This document shows, one piece after another, positions 49,543 to 57,800 of a stretch of 64,000 bases of DNA; the stretch's first letter is position 1, and every line of letters begins with the position of its first letter. The notes under the pieces are model-generated. The model did no database searches. It was given only the letters and a program-made list of their open reading frames with translations, and was not told the DNA's origin. The position numbers and the translations under genes were made by a program. This DNA comes from Pseudomonas panipatensis (lineage in GTDB: Bacteria; Pseudomonadota; Gammaproteobacteria; Pseudomonadales; Pseudomonadaceae), in contig NZ_FNDS01000005.1 in assembly GCF_900099785.1 (NCBI RefSeq), positions 62,001-126,000 of the forward strand, written 5' to 3'.

Positions 49543-52500
49543 ATGAAGTCTTCATTCCCCGTGAATTGTTGTGTCCTGGCTGCCGGCCTCTTCATCGCCG
49601 AGAACGAGGCTGCGCGCGCCGCGCAATTGAACATGGCGCAGCAGCCGCTGATCCTCAGCCCGTCGCTCGCGCCGAACCTGATCCTCACGCTGGACAGCTC
49701 GAACAGCATGAAGCGGGCTTTCGTTCCCGATGCCTTGGGCTACGCCGACGACGCCCTGCGCGATACACGCCGGGTGAAGGCGGCGAGCTTCAACCCGCTG
49801 TATTACGACCCGGCCATCCATTACCGGGTGCCGAAGCGCATCCTGTTTCGCAATGGCGAGCTGCTCAGCAGCGATTACCCGGTCAGCGCCGGCGAGGGCT
49901 TCGATTTCACCCGGGTCTACGTCAACGGCTTCAACAGCGCGCGCGGCACCCTGGATCTGAGCAGCGACTACCGGGTGGCCTGGGAATACGATCCAGCCCG
50001 CGGCCAGGACCGCGACTACGACGCGGCCAGCCGCTACGCCCGGCCGATGGGCAGCCTGCGGTATCTGGCGGAAAATCCCGCCGCCGACTTCCGTGGGGGT
50101 GGCTGGCACGACATGACCCGCGCCGGCGTCGCGGCCTATTACTATCTCTACGATCCCGCGCTGGCGGCGGGCTGCACGGCGCAGAACGACGACTGCTATC
50201 GACTGGTGACGGTCTCCGAGAATTCCGACCCCGGCGGTGGCGACGAGCGGCAGAACTTCGCCATCTGGTACGCCTTCTACCGCAATCGCGCCCTGGCCAT
50301 GCAGAGCGCGGCCAATCTCGCCTTCAGCGGCCTGCCGGAGTCCATACGCTTCACCTGGCAGGACCTGCATCGCTGTGGCGAGCTCGACAGCGCCGGCGCG
50401 TGCAACGGCAACGCCCAGCGGGGCGGCAACCTGTTCCGCCGCTTCTCCGCCGAGCAGCGCGCGAACTTCTTCGCCTGGCTGGGCGATCTCGCCTACACGG
50501 GGGACAGCCCTTTGCCTGCGGCACTGGAGCGTGCCGGCCGCTTCATCAGCGGCGAGCGCAGTCCGGCCTATGACCTCGAACCCGGCGCCACACGCGAGCC
50601 GAGATACGCCTGCCGCCCCAGCTTCCACCTGATGATGAGCGATGGCCTGTGGAACGCCGGCGGCGCGTCGCTCGGCAATCTGGACGGCAGCGCCTTGAGC
50701 CTGCCGGACCGCACGCGCTACCAGCCGCGCCCGCCATTTCGCGATGCGGCCGATGGCACCCTCGCCGATCTGGCCTTTCAGTACTGGGCGAGCGATGCCC
50801 AGCCGGCCCTGGCCGACAGGCTGAAACCGCATATCCGCGCGCCGCAAGCCGATGCCGGCCGGCAGTACTGGGACCCGCGCAACGATCCGGCGACTTGGCA
50901 GCACCTGGTGACCTTCACCGTGGGCATGGCTCCCGGCCGTTCACTGGTGCAGCCGCAGTGGGGAGGCGGCACTTTCTCCGGGCCCGGCTACGCGGCGCTG
51001 GCGTCGGGGGACGTCGCCTGGCCCGAGGCTGCCGCGGGCCGCCCGGACAACGTCTATGACCTGTGGCATGCGGCGCTCAACGGGCGTGGCGAATTCTTCA
51101 GCGTCGTCGATCCGCAGCAATTGGCCGAAGCCCTGGCCGGGCTGCTGTCGCGCATTGCCAGCAGCCGGGCGTCCGCCAGCCGCCCGGCACTGCAGTTCGT
51201 GCCATCCGACGCGCGCGGGGAGCGCTACCGCTACGTCGCCTCCTTCTCCAGCCAGGACTGGAGCGGCGACCTGAGCAAGTACCGCCAGGGCGCGTCGTCT
51301 GAGCCCCAGGAACGGCTGTGGAGCGCCACGGCGCTGCTCGACGAACGCCGTGAGTCCCGGCGCATCCTGATGCGGGGCGCCGATGGCGCGTTGATCGACC
51401 TGGCCTGGAGTAACCTGAGCGCCGCGCAACGGGTTGCATTCAACCGCCGCCTGGACGGTACGCTCGACGGCTGGGGCAAGCGCCGGCTGGACTACCTGCG
51501 CGGTGCGCGGGCTGACGAGGGCACGCTGTTTCGCCCGCGCGCCGGGCTGCTTGGCGATATCGTCAACTCCTCGCCCTTGCTGGTCGCGGCGCCCGCGCGC
51601 GGGGCGCAACTCCTGGACCGGTTGGAAAGTCCGCACAAAGGCGGGTTGAGCGCCAGCGAGCGCTCCTACAGCGAGTTCAAGGCGGCGCGGGCGCATCGGC
51701 CGGCGATGATTTACGTCGGCGCCAACGACGGCATGCTGCATGCCTTTGATGCGGCCAGCGGCGAGGAGGTCTTCGCGTTCGTCCCGAGCGCGCTGCTCGC
51801 CGAGCTTTACCGACTCGCCGATCCGGGCTACGGCGCCGCCCGGCACCGCTACTTCGTCGACGGGCCGCTGGTCAGCGAGGACGTCTTCTTCGACGGCGAC
51901 TGGCACACGGTGCTGGTCGGCAGCCTCGGTGCCGGTGGCCGCGGGCTGTTCGCCCTGGATATCAGTGCGCCGGCCAGTCCCTCCTTGCTCTGGGAGATCG
52001 ATGCCGGTGGCGACTACGCCGACCTCGGCTACGGCCTGCCGCGGCCGGTCATCGTGCGTCTGCACAATGGCCGCTGGGCGCTGCTGGCCGCCAATGGCTA
52101 CGACAGCCAGCGGGATGTCGCCGCGCTGCTGATCATCGATATCGCCGACGGCCGCTTGATCAAGTCGATTCCGCTCGCCGAGCGCCAGCCTGGCGCCAAC
52201 GGCCTGTCCAGCCCCCGGGCGGTGGACATCGATGGCGACGGCATTGTCGACTACGCCTACGCGGGCGACCTGCGCGGTCACCTCTGGCGTTTCGACCTGT
52301 TCAATGGCACGTCCGAGCAGCCCTTCGGCGGCGCCAATAGCGCGACAGCCGAGGACTTCCGCGTTGCCTTCGGTGGCCGCCCACTGTTCGTCGCCAGGGC
52401 CGATGATGGTGCGCTACAGCCGATCACTAGTGCGCCCTGGCTGATTCGCCATCCGACCGGCAATGGCCTGCTGGCGCTGTTCGGCACGGGCAAATATTTC

Positions 52501-53127
52501 GAGCCCGCCGATGCCCAGCTCGATGCGGCCCGGCGCATGAGCCTCTACGGCATCTGGGACCCGCACACGGCGGGCGTGACGACCCTGGCGCCGCCGCCCA
52601 TCGAGCGCGACGACCTGCAACGGCAGACGCTCGTCGAGGCGCGCAGCGATGGTCGCGCGGCGCGCACGCTGAGCGGGCGTCCGCCGCTCTGGTATGACGG
52701 CAGCGGCCCGAATGCCAGGATCAGGCACTACGGCTGGTATGTGGATCTGCCAGGACAGGGTGAGCGGATCGTCGCCGATCCCGTCGGCAGTGGCCGGCTG
52801 CTGCTGGTCAGCACCCTGACGCCGAATGCCGATCCCTGCGCCGATGGCCTGAACAGCTGGCTGCTGGCGCTCAACCCGAGCACCGGTGGCGCACCGCAGC
52901 AGGACGCGCTGGACCGCAACCGCGATGGCCTGATCGACGAACGGGACCGTGTCGAGCGCGAGCGGGTCGTCGCTGTCGAGTTTCCTTCCGCTCCCGCTGG
53001 CTTCGCCATCGGCTTCGAGGGCGAGAGTGGCCTGGGCGTGGTCTCTGGCGCCGAGGAAAGCCTGCGCTTCTTCGATGGCATTCGCCCGGGCCGGCAGAGC
53101 TGGCGTGTCATGGAGAACGGAGAATGA
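49543..53127 (+). CDS. pilY1: Type IV pilus tip adhesin / assembly factor PilY1
   Basis: 1194 aa, secreted or pilus-tip protein. The start at 49543 (MKSSFPVNCCVLAAGLF) gives a signal sequence; a longer frame runs back through pilX and is rejected. A MIDAS-like DxSxS is at D51-S53-S55 in a von Willebrand A-like region. The C-terminal beta-propeller (~680 onward) has two EF-hand-like Ca2+ loops: DIDGDGIVD (895-903) and DRNRDGLID (1124-1132). No RGD tripeptide is present. Supports pilus extension, adhesion and surface sensing in the family. The stop overlaps pilE (ATGA). Confidence 0.92.
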   Translation: MKSSFPVNCCVLAAGLFIAENEAARAAQLNMAQQPLILSPSLAPNLILTLDSSNSMKRAFVPDALGYADDALRDTRRVKAASFNPLYYDPAIHYRVPKRILFRNGELLSSDYPVSAGEGFDFTRVYVNGFNSARGTLDLSSDYRVAWEYDPARGQDRDYDAASRYARPMGSLRYLAENPAADFRGGGWHDMTRAGVAAYYYLYDPALAAGCTAQNDDCYRLVTVSENSDPGGGDERQNFAIWYAFYRNRALAMQSAANLAFSGLPESIRFTWQDLHRCGELDSAGACNGNAQRGGNLFRRFSAEQRANFFAWLGDLAYTGDSPLPAALERAGRFISGERSPAYDLEPGATREPRYACRPSFHLMMSDGLWNAGGASLGNLDGSALSLPDRTRYQPRPPFRDAADGTLADLAFQYWASDAQPALADRLKPHIRAPQADAGRQYWDPRNDPATWQHLVTFTVGMAPGRSLVQPQWGGGTFSGPGYAALASGDVAWPEAAAGRPDNVYDLWHAALNGRGEFFSVVDPQQLAEALAGLLSRIASSRASASRPALQFVPSDARGERYRYVASFSSQDWSGDLSKYRQGASSEPQERLWSATALLDERRESRRILMRGADGALIDLAWSNLSAAQRVAFNRRLDGTLDGWGKRRLDYLRGARADEGTLFRPRAGLLGDIVNSSPLLVAAPARGAQLLDRLESPHKGGLSASERSYSEFKAARAHRPAMIYVGANDGMLHAFDAASGEEVFAFVPSALLAELYRLADPGYGAARHRYFVDGPLVSEDVFFDGDWHTVLVGSLGAGGRGLFALDISAPASPSLLWEIDAGGDYADLGYGLPRPVIVRLHNGRWALLAANGYDSQRDVAALLIIDIADGRLIKSIPLAERQPGANGLSSPRAVDIDGDGIVDYAYAGDLRGHLWRFDLFNGTSEQPFGGANSATAEDFRVAFGGRPLFVARADDGALQPITSAPWLIRHPTGNGLLALFGTGKYFEPADAQLDAARRMSLYGIWDPHTAGVTTLAPPPIERDDLQRQTLVEARSDGRAARTLSGRPPLWYDGSGPNARIRHYGWYVDLPGQGERIVADPVGSGRLLLVSTLTPNADPCADGLNSWLLALNPSTGGAPQQDALDRNRDGLIDERDRVERERVVAVEFPSAPAGFAIGFEGESGLGVVSGAEESLRFFDGIRPGRQSWRVMENGE

Positions 53128-53537
53128 ACCGTGCGCCGCGCCGCCATGGCGGCTTTTCCCTGCTGGAAATGCTGATCGTGCTGGTGATCGTCGGCATCTT
53201 CGCCAGCATTGCCTACCCTGCGTATCAGCACTACGTGCAACGGGCCAGCCGTGCCGAAGGGCAGGCCATGCTGTACGAGACGGCGGCCCGCCAGGAGCGG
53301 CATTTCGCGCAGAACCACCGTTATGTGGTCGGCAACGATGAACTGGCCCGCTTGGGCCTGAGCGGGGTCTCGGCGACCGGCAAGTACCGTCTGACGATCC
53401 GCCCGGGCAGCGCCGGCGATGGCGGCTTCCTGCTCACCGCCACGCCGCAGCGCCCCGACCCGCGCTGCGGAGACCTGACGCTCAATGCACTGGGCGAGCG
53501 AGGGCCGGGCGGCGCGGTGGCGGAGTGCTGGCGCTAG
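53124..53537 (+). CDS. pilE: Type IV pilus minor pilin PilE
   Basis: 137 aa. Leader MNRAPRRHGG cut before FSLLEMLIVLVIVGIFASIA (Glu+5). The short globular domain with two Cys residues (CGDLTL, AECWR) near the C-terminus is as in PilE minor pilins. Last gene of the operon; 22 nt separate it from the convergent LOG gene. Confidence 0.88.
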   Translation: MNRAPRRHGGFSLLEMLIVLVIVGIFASIAYPAYQHYVQRASRAEGQAMLYETAARQERHFAQNHRYVVGNDELARLGLSGVSATGKYRLTIRPGSAGDGGFLLTATPQRPDPRCGDLTLNALGERGPGGAVAECWR

Positions 53538-53559
53538 CGTGCGCCCTTGCGCGCGCCGC

Positions 53560-54147
53560 TCAGGTCGGCGTGCGATCCACCCATTTCGGCGCGGCCAGCG
53601 GCTTCCAGGCGTCGAGGGCGTCGAGCAACTGCGCCGGGGTGGCGGCGCGTTGCAGCATCTCGCGGTGTTGCGGGCGCACGAAGCGCTCCTGTACCAGGTG
53701 ATCGAGGAAATTCAGCAACGGATCGTAGAAACCGTTCACTTCCAGCAAGCCCAGCGGTTTGGCGTGGTAGCCGAGCTGGCCCCAGGTCCAGACCTCGAAC
53801 AGTTCCTCCAGGGTGCCGAGGCCGCCGGGCAGGGCGATGAAGGCGTCGCTCAGTTCGGCCATGCGTGCCTTGCGTGCGTGCATGCCGTCGACCACCTCCA
53901 GGCGGCTCAGGCCCGTGTGGCCGATCTCGGCGTCTTTCAGGCTCTGCGGGATGATGCCGATGACTTCGCCGCCGGCGGCCAGCGCCGCGTCGGCGACCAG
54001 GCCCATCAGGCCGACCGCGCCGCCCCCGTAGACCAGGCGCAGGCCGCGCTCGGCGAGGTGGCGGCCGAGGGCTTCGGCCGCGTCACGGTAGATGGGGCTG
54101 GCACCGGGGCTGGCGCCGCAGAATACGCAGACGGAACGCAGGGTCAT
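53560..54147 (-). CDS. LOG-family protein (cytokinin riboside 5'-monophosphate phosphoribohydrolase-like)
   Basis: 195 aa. Rossmann-like fold with PGGLGTLEE (fits PGGxGTxxE) and [10 protein letters not shown], the LOG nucleotide-binding signatures. Such proteins hydrolyse nucleoside 5'-monophosphates to free base and ribose 5-phosphate and were long misnamed lysine decarboxylases. Substrate not determined. Transcribed toward pilE. Confidence 0.9.
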   Translation of the reverse strand: MTLRSVCVFCGASPGASPIYRDAAEALGRHLAERGLRLVYGGGAVGLMGLVADAALAAGGEVIGIIPQSLKDAEIGHTGLSRLEVVDGMHARKARMAELSDAFIALPGGLGTLEELFEVWTWGQLGYHAKPLGLLEVNGFYDPLLNFLDHLVQERFVRPQHREMLQRAATPAQLLDALDAWKPLAAPKWVDRTPT

Positions 54148-54221
54148 CGAGGGAACTCCGTATCGGACAGCGGGCCCACAGGGTAACGGCTGCGGCGGAA
54201 CGCACCAAGCCTGGCGCGCGC

Positions 54222-54305
54222 TCAGCCCGCCGCGCCGGGGCAGGCGCCGCTGGCGCCTTGGGCATAGCTGGCGAGCAGGTCTTGCAGCAGCAGGGAAAGG
54301 TTCAT
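54222..54305 (-). CDS. Possible 27-aa small ORF
   Basis: [20 protein letters not shown] then ACPGAAG. GGAGAA sits 8 nt before the ATG on the minus strand, a reasonable Shine-Dalgarno, and the ORF lies in the spacer ahead of the LOG gene on the same strand. The N-terminal half is amphipathic or hydrophobic; one Cys near the end. No family recognised. It could be a short real protein, a leader peptide or chance. Confidence 0.3.
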   Translation of the reverse strand: MNLSLLLQDLLASYAQGASGACPGAAG

Positions 54306-54432
54306 GGCGCTGTTCTCCGGTAGCGGCGGGGGCGGTCTATGCTGGAGGGGGCGCGCTGTTTTGCCTCGTTGAATGTTCGGATCAGCCTGATAGAAATCCG
54401 ACGTGCTATGACGATGGCGCCACCGGCGCCGA

Positions 54433-54446
54433 TTGACGTGGATCAG
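54433..54446 (+). promoter_or_regulatory. ANR/Dnr-type box of azu
   Basis: TTGAC-GTGG-ATCAG matches the FNR-family consensus TTGAT-N4-ATCAA at 8 of 10 positions. Its centre is 76 nt before the azu start. For class II activation (centre near -41) transcription would begin near 54480. ANR control of azurin under low oxygen is known in P. aeruginosa. Confidence 0.6.
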
Positions 54447-54515
54447 GAGCCCCTGCCCGAGGTTCGGGCAGGCTCCGGATGTGGATTTCCTGCCCAACCT
54501 GCCTTGGAGGCTCGT

Positions 54516-54962
54516 ATGTTTTCCAAACTCGCTGCTGTAACCCTGCTCGGCCTGATCAGTGCCCCCTTGTTGGCCGCTGAGTGCTCCGTGGATGTCCAGG
54601 GCAACGACCAGATGCAGTTCAGCACCAATGCGATCAGCGTCGACAAGAGCTGCAAGACCTTCACCGTCAACCTGTCGCACCCCGGCTCGCTGGCGAAGAA
54701 CGTCATGGGCCACAACTGGGTGCTGACCACCGCTGCCGACATGCAGGGCGTCATCACCGATGGCATGGCCGCCGGCCTGGACAAGAACTACCTGAAAGAA
54801 GGCGATGCCCGAGTGATTGCCCACACCAAGATCATTGGCGCTGGCGAAAGTGACTCGGTGAGCTTCGACGTGTCCAAGCTCAAGGCGGGCGAGCAGTACA
54901 TGTTCTTCTGCAGCTTCCCGGGACACGCGGCGATGATGAAGGGCACTCTCGAACTCAAGTAG
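54516..54962 (+). CDS. azu: Azurin precursor
   Basis: 148 aa: a 20-residue signal peptide ([20 protein letters not shown]) and a 128-residue mature blue-copper protein starting [11 protein letters not shown]. All copper ligands are present in mature numbering: G45, H46, C112, H117, M121. The Cys3-Cys26 disulfide is also possible. Periplasmic one-electron carrier between cytochromes and nitrite reductase or other oxidases. The Shine-Dalgarno TTGGAGG precedes the start by 5 nt. Upstream ANR-like box, downstream terminator. Confidence 0.98.
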   Translation: MFSKLAAVTLLGLISAPLLAAECSVDVQGNDQMQFSTNAISVDKSCKTFTVNLSHPGSLAKNVMGHNWVLTTAADMQGVITDGMAAGLDKNYLKEGDARVIAHTKIIGAGESDSVSFDVSKLKAGEQYMFFCSFPGHAAMMKGTLELK

Positions 54963-54981
54963 GGTCGGCGTGTTCCAGAAG

Positions 54982-55006
54982 AGCCCGGCTTGCTGCCGGG
55001 CTTTTT
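54982..55006 (+). terminator. Intrinsic terminator after azu
   Basis: AGCCCGGC (54982-54989), loop TTGCT, GCCGGGCT (54995-55002), continuing into TTTTT to 55006. Makes azu monocistronic. Confidence 0.9.
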
Positions 55007-55075
55007 CGTTCTACCTTTTCCCAAGGGTACGGCTGCCGGTATGGTGGCGTGACCGGGAAAGCAGAGGGGCGGTGC

Positions 55076-55708
55076 ATGTATCACGGGGAACGTTTCAATG
55101 CCTGGACGCATCTGGTCGGCGCCGTGCTGGCGCTGGTCGGTAGCATCTGGCTGCTGGTGGCGACCAGCCTGGTCGGGGAAACGCTGAAGATCATCAGCGT
55201 CGCTGTCTACGGATCGACGCTGCTGCTGCTCTACAGCATATCCACCGCGTACCACAGCGTGCGAGGGCGGGCCAAGGCGATCATGCGCAAGCTCGATCAC
55301 CTGTCGATCTACCTCTTGATCGCCGGCAGCTATACGCCGTTCTGCCTGGTGTCCCTGAAGGGCGCCTGGGGCTGGACGCTGTTCGGCATCGTCTGGAGCA
55401 TGGCGGTGATCGGCATGGCCCAGGAGATCAAGCCGCGCTCCGAGGCGCGGGTGCTGTCCATCGTCATCTACGCGGTGATGGGCTGGATCGTACTGATTGC
55501 CGTGGGGCCGCTGTACCGCGCCCTGGGCGGGGCCGGTTTCAGTTGGCTGGTGGGCGGCGGCGCCTTCTATACCATCGGCATCATCTTCTTCGCCTACGAC
55601 AGCCGCTTCCGCCATTGGCACGGCATCTGGCACCTGTTCGTCATCGCCGGCAGCCTGCTGCACTTCATCGCCGTGTGGTTCTACGTCATTCCGGCGCCTT
55701 TGGCGTAG
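55076..55708 (+). CDS. Hemolysin III / TrhA-like seven-TM membrane protein
   Basis: 210 aa with seven membrane segments. PAQR-type markers: N-terminal ERFNAWTHLVGAVLA, the STAYHS motif, DHLSIYLLIAGSYTPF, and C-terminal HWHGIWHLFVIAGSLLHF, supplying the His/Asp/Ser residues thought to bind zinc. Linked in E. coli (TrhA/YqfA) to membrane-energetics homeostasis; a hemolytic function is not established. ATG at 55076 follows a purine-rich stretch (AGAGGGG); an in-frame GTG at 55049 is less likely. Confidence 0.88.
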   Translation: MYHGERFNAWTHLVGAVLALVGSIWLLVATSLVGETLKIISVAVYGSTLLLLYSISTAYHSVRGRAKAIMRKLDHLSIYLLIAGSYTPFCLVSLKGAWGWTLFGIVWSMAVIGMAQEIKPRSEARVLSIVIYAVMGWIVLIAVGPLYRALGGAGFSWLVGGGAFYTIGIIFFAYDSRFRHWHGIWHLFVIAGSLLHFIAVWFYVIPAPLA

Positions 55709-55824
55709 CGCAGCCAACGCCGACGGCGGCATCCGCTTCATGCCGTGCGGCAGCTCACCTGGCGCGCGAATTCCAGTCACGCGCCAGGCATCCCCACCAT
55801 CGCTGTCGCCGGCGGGGGCCGGAC

Positions 55825-56652
55825 TCAGGGCACCTTCGGCAATTCGCGCTTGTGCCGGGTCTTCTCGAAGGTGCGCTGGATAATGGCGAAGGCTTCCTCG
55901 CTCACCGGCTTGCCATGCAGGAAGGCATCGATCTCCTGGTAGGTGACGCCATGGGCGTGCTCGTCCGGCTTGCCCGGAGCGAGGTCTTCGAGGTCGGCGG
56001 TGGGGACTTTCTCGACCAGGTTTTCCGGCGCGCCGAGGGTGCGCGCGATGGTCCGCACCTGGTTCTTCACCAGGCCGGTCAGCGGGGCGATGTCGCAGGC
56101 GCCGTCACCGAACTTGGTGAAGAAGCCCATCACCGCCTCGGCGCTGTGGTCGGTGCCGACCACCAGGCCCTGGCGGGCATTGGCGATGGTGTACTGGGCG
56201 ACCATGCGCATGCGCGCCTTGGTGTTGCCCAGGGCGAAGTCGGCGGTGGCCGGCGGCAGGCCGTCGAGGGCGCGGGTCTGTTCGGCCAGGGCCTGGACCG
56301 CCGGGCCGATGTTCACTGTGTGACGTTCATCCGGGGCGATGCAGTCCACCGAGGCCTGGGCGTCGGCCTCGTCGCCCTGCACGTTGTACGGCAGGCGCAC
56401 GGCGATGAAGCGGTAGTCGGGGTTGCCGGTCTCGGCACGCAGGCCTTCGACGGCGCGCTGGCAGAGCATGCCGGCGGTCAGCGAGTCGACGCCGCCGCTG
56501 ATGCCCAGCACCAGGGTCTTCATGCCGGATTCGCGCAGGCAATCCTGGATGAAACGGATGCGCCGCTGGATTTCCGCCTGTACCTGCTCCGGCCCCTCGA
56601 AGGGCGGTTGCACGTTCAGCTCGCTGGCGATGGCGTCTTGGATGGCTTTCAT
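55825..56652 (-). CDS. nadE: NH3-dependent NAD+ synthetase
   Basis: 275 aa. Amidates deamido-NAD with ammonia and ATP. P-loop GISGGVDS (PP-loop pyrophosphatase family), [21 protein letters not shown] downstream; no N-terminal glutaminase domain, so ammonia is the nitrogen donor. Length matches the short form. Transcribed from the minus strand after amaR (106-nt gap), converging on the TrhA-like gene. Confidence 0.96.
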   Translation of the reverse strand: MKAIQDAIASELNVQPPFEGPEQVQAEIQRRIRFIQDCLRESGMKTLVLGISGGVDSLTAGMLCQRAVEGLRAETGNPDYRFIAVRLPYNVQGDEADAQASVDCIAPDERHTVNIGPAVQALAEQTRALDGLPPATADFALGNTKARMRMVAQYTIANARQGLVVGTDHSAEAVMGFFTKFGDGACDIAPLTGLVKNQVRTIARTLGAPENLVEKVPTADLEDLAPGKPDEHAHGVTYQEIDAFLHGKPVSEEAFAIIQRTFEKTRHKRELPKVP

Positions 56653-56758
56653 GGGGTCCTCGAATCATCTGGGGGAAGGTCGGCGCCTGCCGGACGCGAA
56701 AAAAATACCAGTCTCGGGCGCGCCGGGTCGATGCAAATTTCTCTCCCGCGCCGCCGCT

Positions 56759-57655
56759 TCAGTCCTGCCCGAGGCGTTCGCCGATCCATTCGACGAAGGC
56801 GCGTACCTTGGGGACGGCCGCGGCGTGCTCGGGGTAGGCCAGGTAATAGCCGCTGCTGCTCGGCAAGGCATGCGGCCAGGCGATCACCAGCTTGCCTTCC
56901 TGCAGCTCTTCCTCGACCAGGAAGCGTGGCAACAGTGCCACGCCACAGCCGGCCTGGGCCGCGCGGATGCACATATAGAAGGTGTCGAAGCGCGGCCCGT
57001 GGAAGCTCTGTTCGCTGCGCCGGTCGAGGCTGGCGAACCATTCATGCCAGGCCTCCGGGCGGGTGGCGTTCTGCAGCAGCACCAGGTCAACCAGTTGCAG
57101 CGGGTCGCTCAGTGGCTGCGCGGGCAGAATGTCCGGCGCGCACACCGGTACCACCTCTTCGCCGAACAGGCGCAGGCACTCGGCGCCGGGCAGGGTGCCG
57201 GGGCCGAAGAAGAACGCGATGTCGCAGCGCGATTGCAGCAGATCGACCGGTTCCAGTTCCTGGCGCAGGTCCAGGTGAATGTTCGGATGGCGGTGGCGCC
57301 AGCCGTTGAGCTGCGGGATCAGCCAGCGCGCGCCGAAGGTCGGCGGGGTGGCCACGCGCAGCACCTCGGTCTCGCCGCCGTAGGACAGCAGGTACTGGGT
57401 GGACAGCTCGACCTGGGCGAGGATCTTGCGCACTTCCTGCAGGTACAGGTCGCCCGCCGGGGTCAGTTGGAGGCGCCGGCGAACGCGGCGGAACAGCAGG
57501 TGCTGGAGCATTTCCTCGAGCTGGGCGACCTGCTTGCTCACCGCGCTCTGGGTCAGGTTCAGCTCCTCCGAGGCGCGGGTGAAGCTCAGGTGGCGGGCCA
57601 CGGCTTCGAAGCACTGTAGGGCGGTCATGGAGGGCAGGTGGCGTTTGTTCAGCAT
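56759..57655 (-). CDS. amaR: LysR-family regulator, probable AmaR
   Basis: 298 aa. N-terminal winged helix-turn-helix (MTALQCFEAVARHLSFTRAS... QSAVSKQVAQLEEML) and a C-terminal effector-binding domain. ATG at 57655 (MLNKRHLPSMTALQ) gives the normal LysR length; the upstream frame is open but crosses the divergent promoter. Divergent from amaB, the same arrangement as the lysine/pipecolate catabolic cluster of P. putida. The effector is likely a lysine-pathway intermediate (inference). Confidence 0.85.
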   Translation of the reverse strand: MLNKRHLPSMTALQCFEAVARHLSFTRASEELNLTQSAVSKQVAQLEEMLQHLLFRRVRRRLQLTPAGDLYLQEVRKILAQVELSTQYLLSYGGETEVLRVATPPTFGARWLIPQLNGWRHRHPNIHLDLRQELEPVDLLQSRCDIAFFFGPGTLPGAECLRLFGEEVVPVCAPDILPAQPLSDPLQLVDLVLLQNATRPEAWHEWFASLDRRSEQSFHGPRFDTFYMCIRAAQAGCGVALLPRFLVEEELQEGKLVIAWPHALPSSSGYYLAYPEHAAAVPKVRAFVEWIGERLGQD

Positions 57656-57728
57656 CGCGGTTTCGATCCGAAGAGCCCTGTACAGGGTTCGCATGAATTT
57701 ACGGAATGATGTGCATAGGAAACGTCGT

Positions 57729-57757
57729 TTGTTGCTCGCCGGCAAGCCGGTTATTAC
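57729..57757 (+). promoter_or_regulatory. Candidate amaB promoter
   Basis: TTGTTG (57729-57734), 17-nt spacer containing CGCCGGCAAGCCGG, TATTAC (57752-57757). Predicted start near 57764, 37 nt before amaB. AmaR would be expected to bind just upstream; I found no clear T-N11-A palindrome. Confidence 0.4.
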
Positions 57758-57800
57758 TGCTTGCATTCCAAGGGCTTAACCGCATCAAACAGGAGTGCGC

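Larger units (their letters stand above)
54148..54515. other. Intergenic region between LOG gene and azu
   Basis: 368 nt. Contains a possible 27-codon ORF on the minus strand (54222-54305), an ANR/Dnr-like box (54433-54446) and a weaker one, CTGAT-N4-ATCCG (54387-54400). No other gene seen. Confidence 0.5.

Noticed and set aside
54376-54390. TTGA...ATCA pair near 54369-54385 as an ANR box
   Set aside because: The half-sites are about 3 nt too far apart for an FNR-family dimer.
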